Virus record (IMG/VR): IMGVR_UViG_3300028044_000015
Span: 1-46,951 of that record
Direction: 5' to 3' (one strand)
Length of the DNA: 46,951 bases
Source: a virus
Below are positions 46,519-46,951 of this stretch, piece by piece. The translations under genes were made by a program, and so were the position numbers. Every line of letters starts with the position of its first letter. Within the stretch, counting starts at the first letter, position 1. Below the pieces are notes generated by a model. That model saw only the letters and a program-made list of their open reading frames with translations, did not search any database and was not told the DNA's origin.

Positions 46519-46951
46519 AGCCTTTGGTTGCGGATATTGTTAGCCAATCGGATTGCTAAAGTCAAGCTGCCTAGTTTGTTTTGGTTGTCGTAAACAAACC
46601 TCTCATCGTCTATCGTTATCGGTATTAGTTGCCCTGCGGTTTCCATGTATGCTACGGGGCTACCTACCAACTCTGCTAACCATTCGGACTCATCTTGTGA
46701 CAATATGTCACTGTTTAAAGTCATTGTTTGTACCACATCTCTATACTGCGCCTGTGCGCCCCTGTCTTTAGGTGTAAACCCGTTGCGTAAATACTTTTCG
46801 TATTGGGTGCTGCTTGGCTTTACTGAACTCGTGTTAAACCCTGTAAAGGTGTAGCTATCGAAACCGCCCCACCTATTCAGGAAATGAACCCTTTGCGCTC
46901 CATCGCAATGGTTAACTATCTTGAAAGTGATTGTTTCAGTTGCGGCAAAAT
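46515..46951 (-). CDS. Tail protein spanning the circular join (3-prime part)
   Basis: This is the rest of the 392-residue tail protein that begins at 873. Bases 46515-46820 code for its last 101 residues; 46821-46951 repeat the start of the window in the same frame. A GTG at 46734-46736 could be mistaken for a start, but the frame is open across it. It ends TGA at 46515 in an ATGA overlap with the 853-residue tail gene. Confidence 0.8.
   Translation of the reverse strand, partial: FAATETITFKIVNHCDGAQRVHFLNRWGGFDSYTFTGFNTSSVKPSSTQYEKYLRNGFTPKDRGAQAQYRDVVQTMTLNSDILSQDESEWLAELVGSPVAYMETAGQLIPITIDDERFVYDNQNKLGSLTLAIRLANNIRNQRL
46821..46951. repeat. Right copy of 131-bp terminal overlap
   Basis: Matches 1-131 at 130 of 131 positions, with C at 46943 instead of T at 123. 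See the left copy for interpretation. Confidence 0.9.

Overview
This window reads as one complete, circularly permuted genome of a tailed phage (siphovirus type) that infects a Bacteroidota host. The first 131 bases recur at the right end (46821-46951) with one mismatch. A minus-strand tail gene reads without interruption across that join, so the unit genome is about 46,820 bp. The host call rests on several signs: promoters of the Bacteroidota type (TAnnTTTG at -7, TTTG at -33), almost no Shine-Dalgarno sequences, DUF3127 and YopX proteins, fibre motifs of the VGIGT..PTEKLHV type, and signal peptides ending in AQ. I see no tRNA, rRNA, CRISPR array, integrase or clear lysogeny repressor.

Nearly every gene is on the minus strand, so transcription runs from high to low coordinates. 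The early and replication region (about 26.8 down to 14.8 kb) carries an SSB-like DUF3127 protein, an ERF annealing protein, a NinB-like protein, PD-(D/E)XK and HNH nucleases, an adenine methyltransferase, small zinc-ribbon and membrane proteins, a DnaD/O-like replication protein with a structured leader and an ori-like repeat cluster, a primase-helicase and a ParB-domain protein. Packaging follows (TerS, TerL, 14.6-12.8 kb), then a tail-assembly chaperone with a -1 frameshift site (12.8-12.05 kb).

Next comes a block of sugar-transfer and methyltransferase genes (11.5-5.9 kb). A 4.1 kb mobile unit then interrupts the late operon (about 1822-5938): an IS1595-family transposase overlapping the first gene of a two-gene, BcgI-like restriction-modification system. 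It is flanked by the 8-bp repeat CAAATATA. Removing it restores a tight junction between the last glycosyltransferase and the tail-terminator gene.

After that, transcription runs through tail terminator, tail completion, two large tail proteins (one across the join), tape measure, small regulators, ClpP-type protease/scaffold, major capsid, tail tube, portal, connector, fibres (one with a signal peptide, one with a beta-propeller), holin candidates, a DUF5675 lysis candidate, DUF3310, a metallophosphoesterase and a unimolecular spanin, ending at a strong terminator near 28.1 kb. This order of tail before head, with the portal last, is far from the usual siphovirus order.

A small island at 26.0-28.1 kb holds cargo: a secreted protein, a remnant of a host P63C-type gene, a coiled-coil protein with a textbook Bacteroidota promoter, and short genes on both strands. 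Functions are assigned from recognisable motifs and context only; no database search was run.
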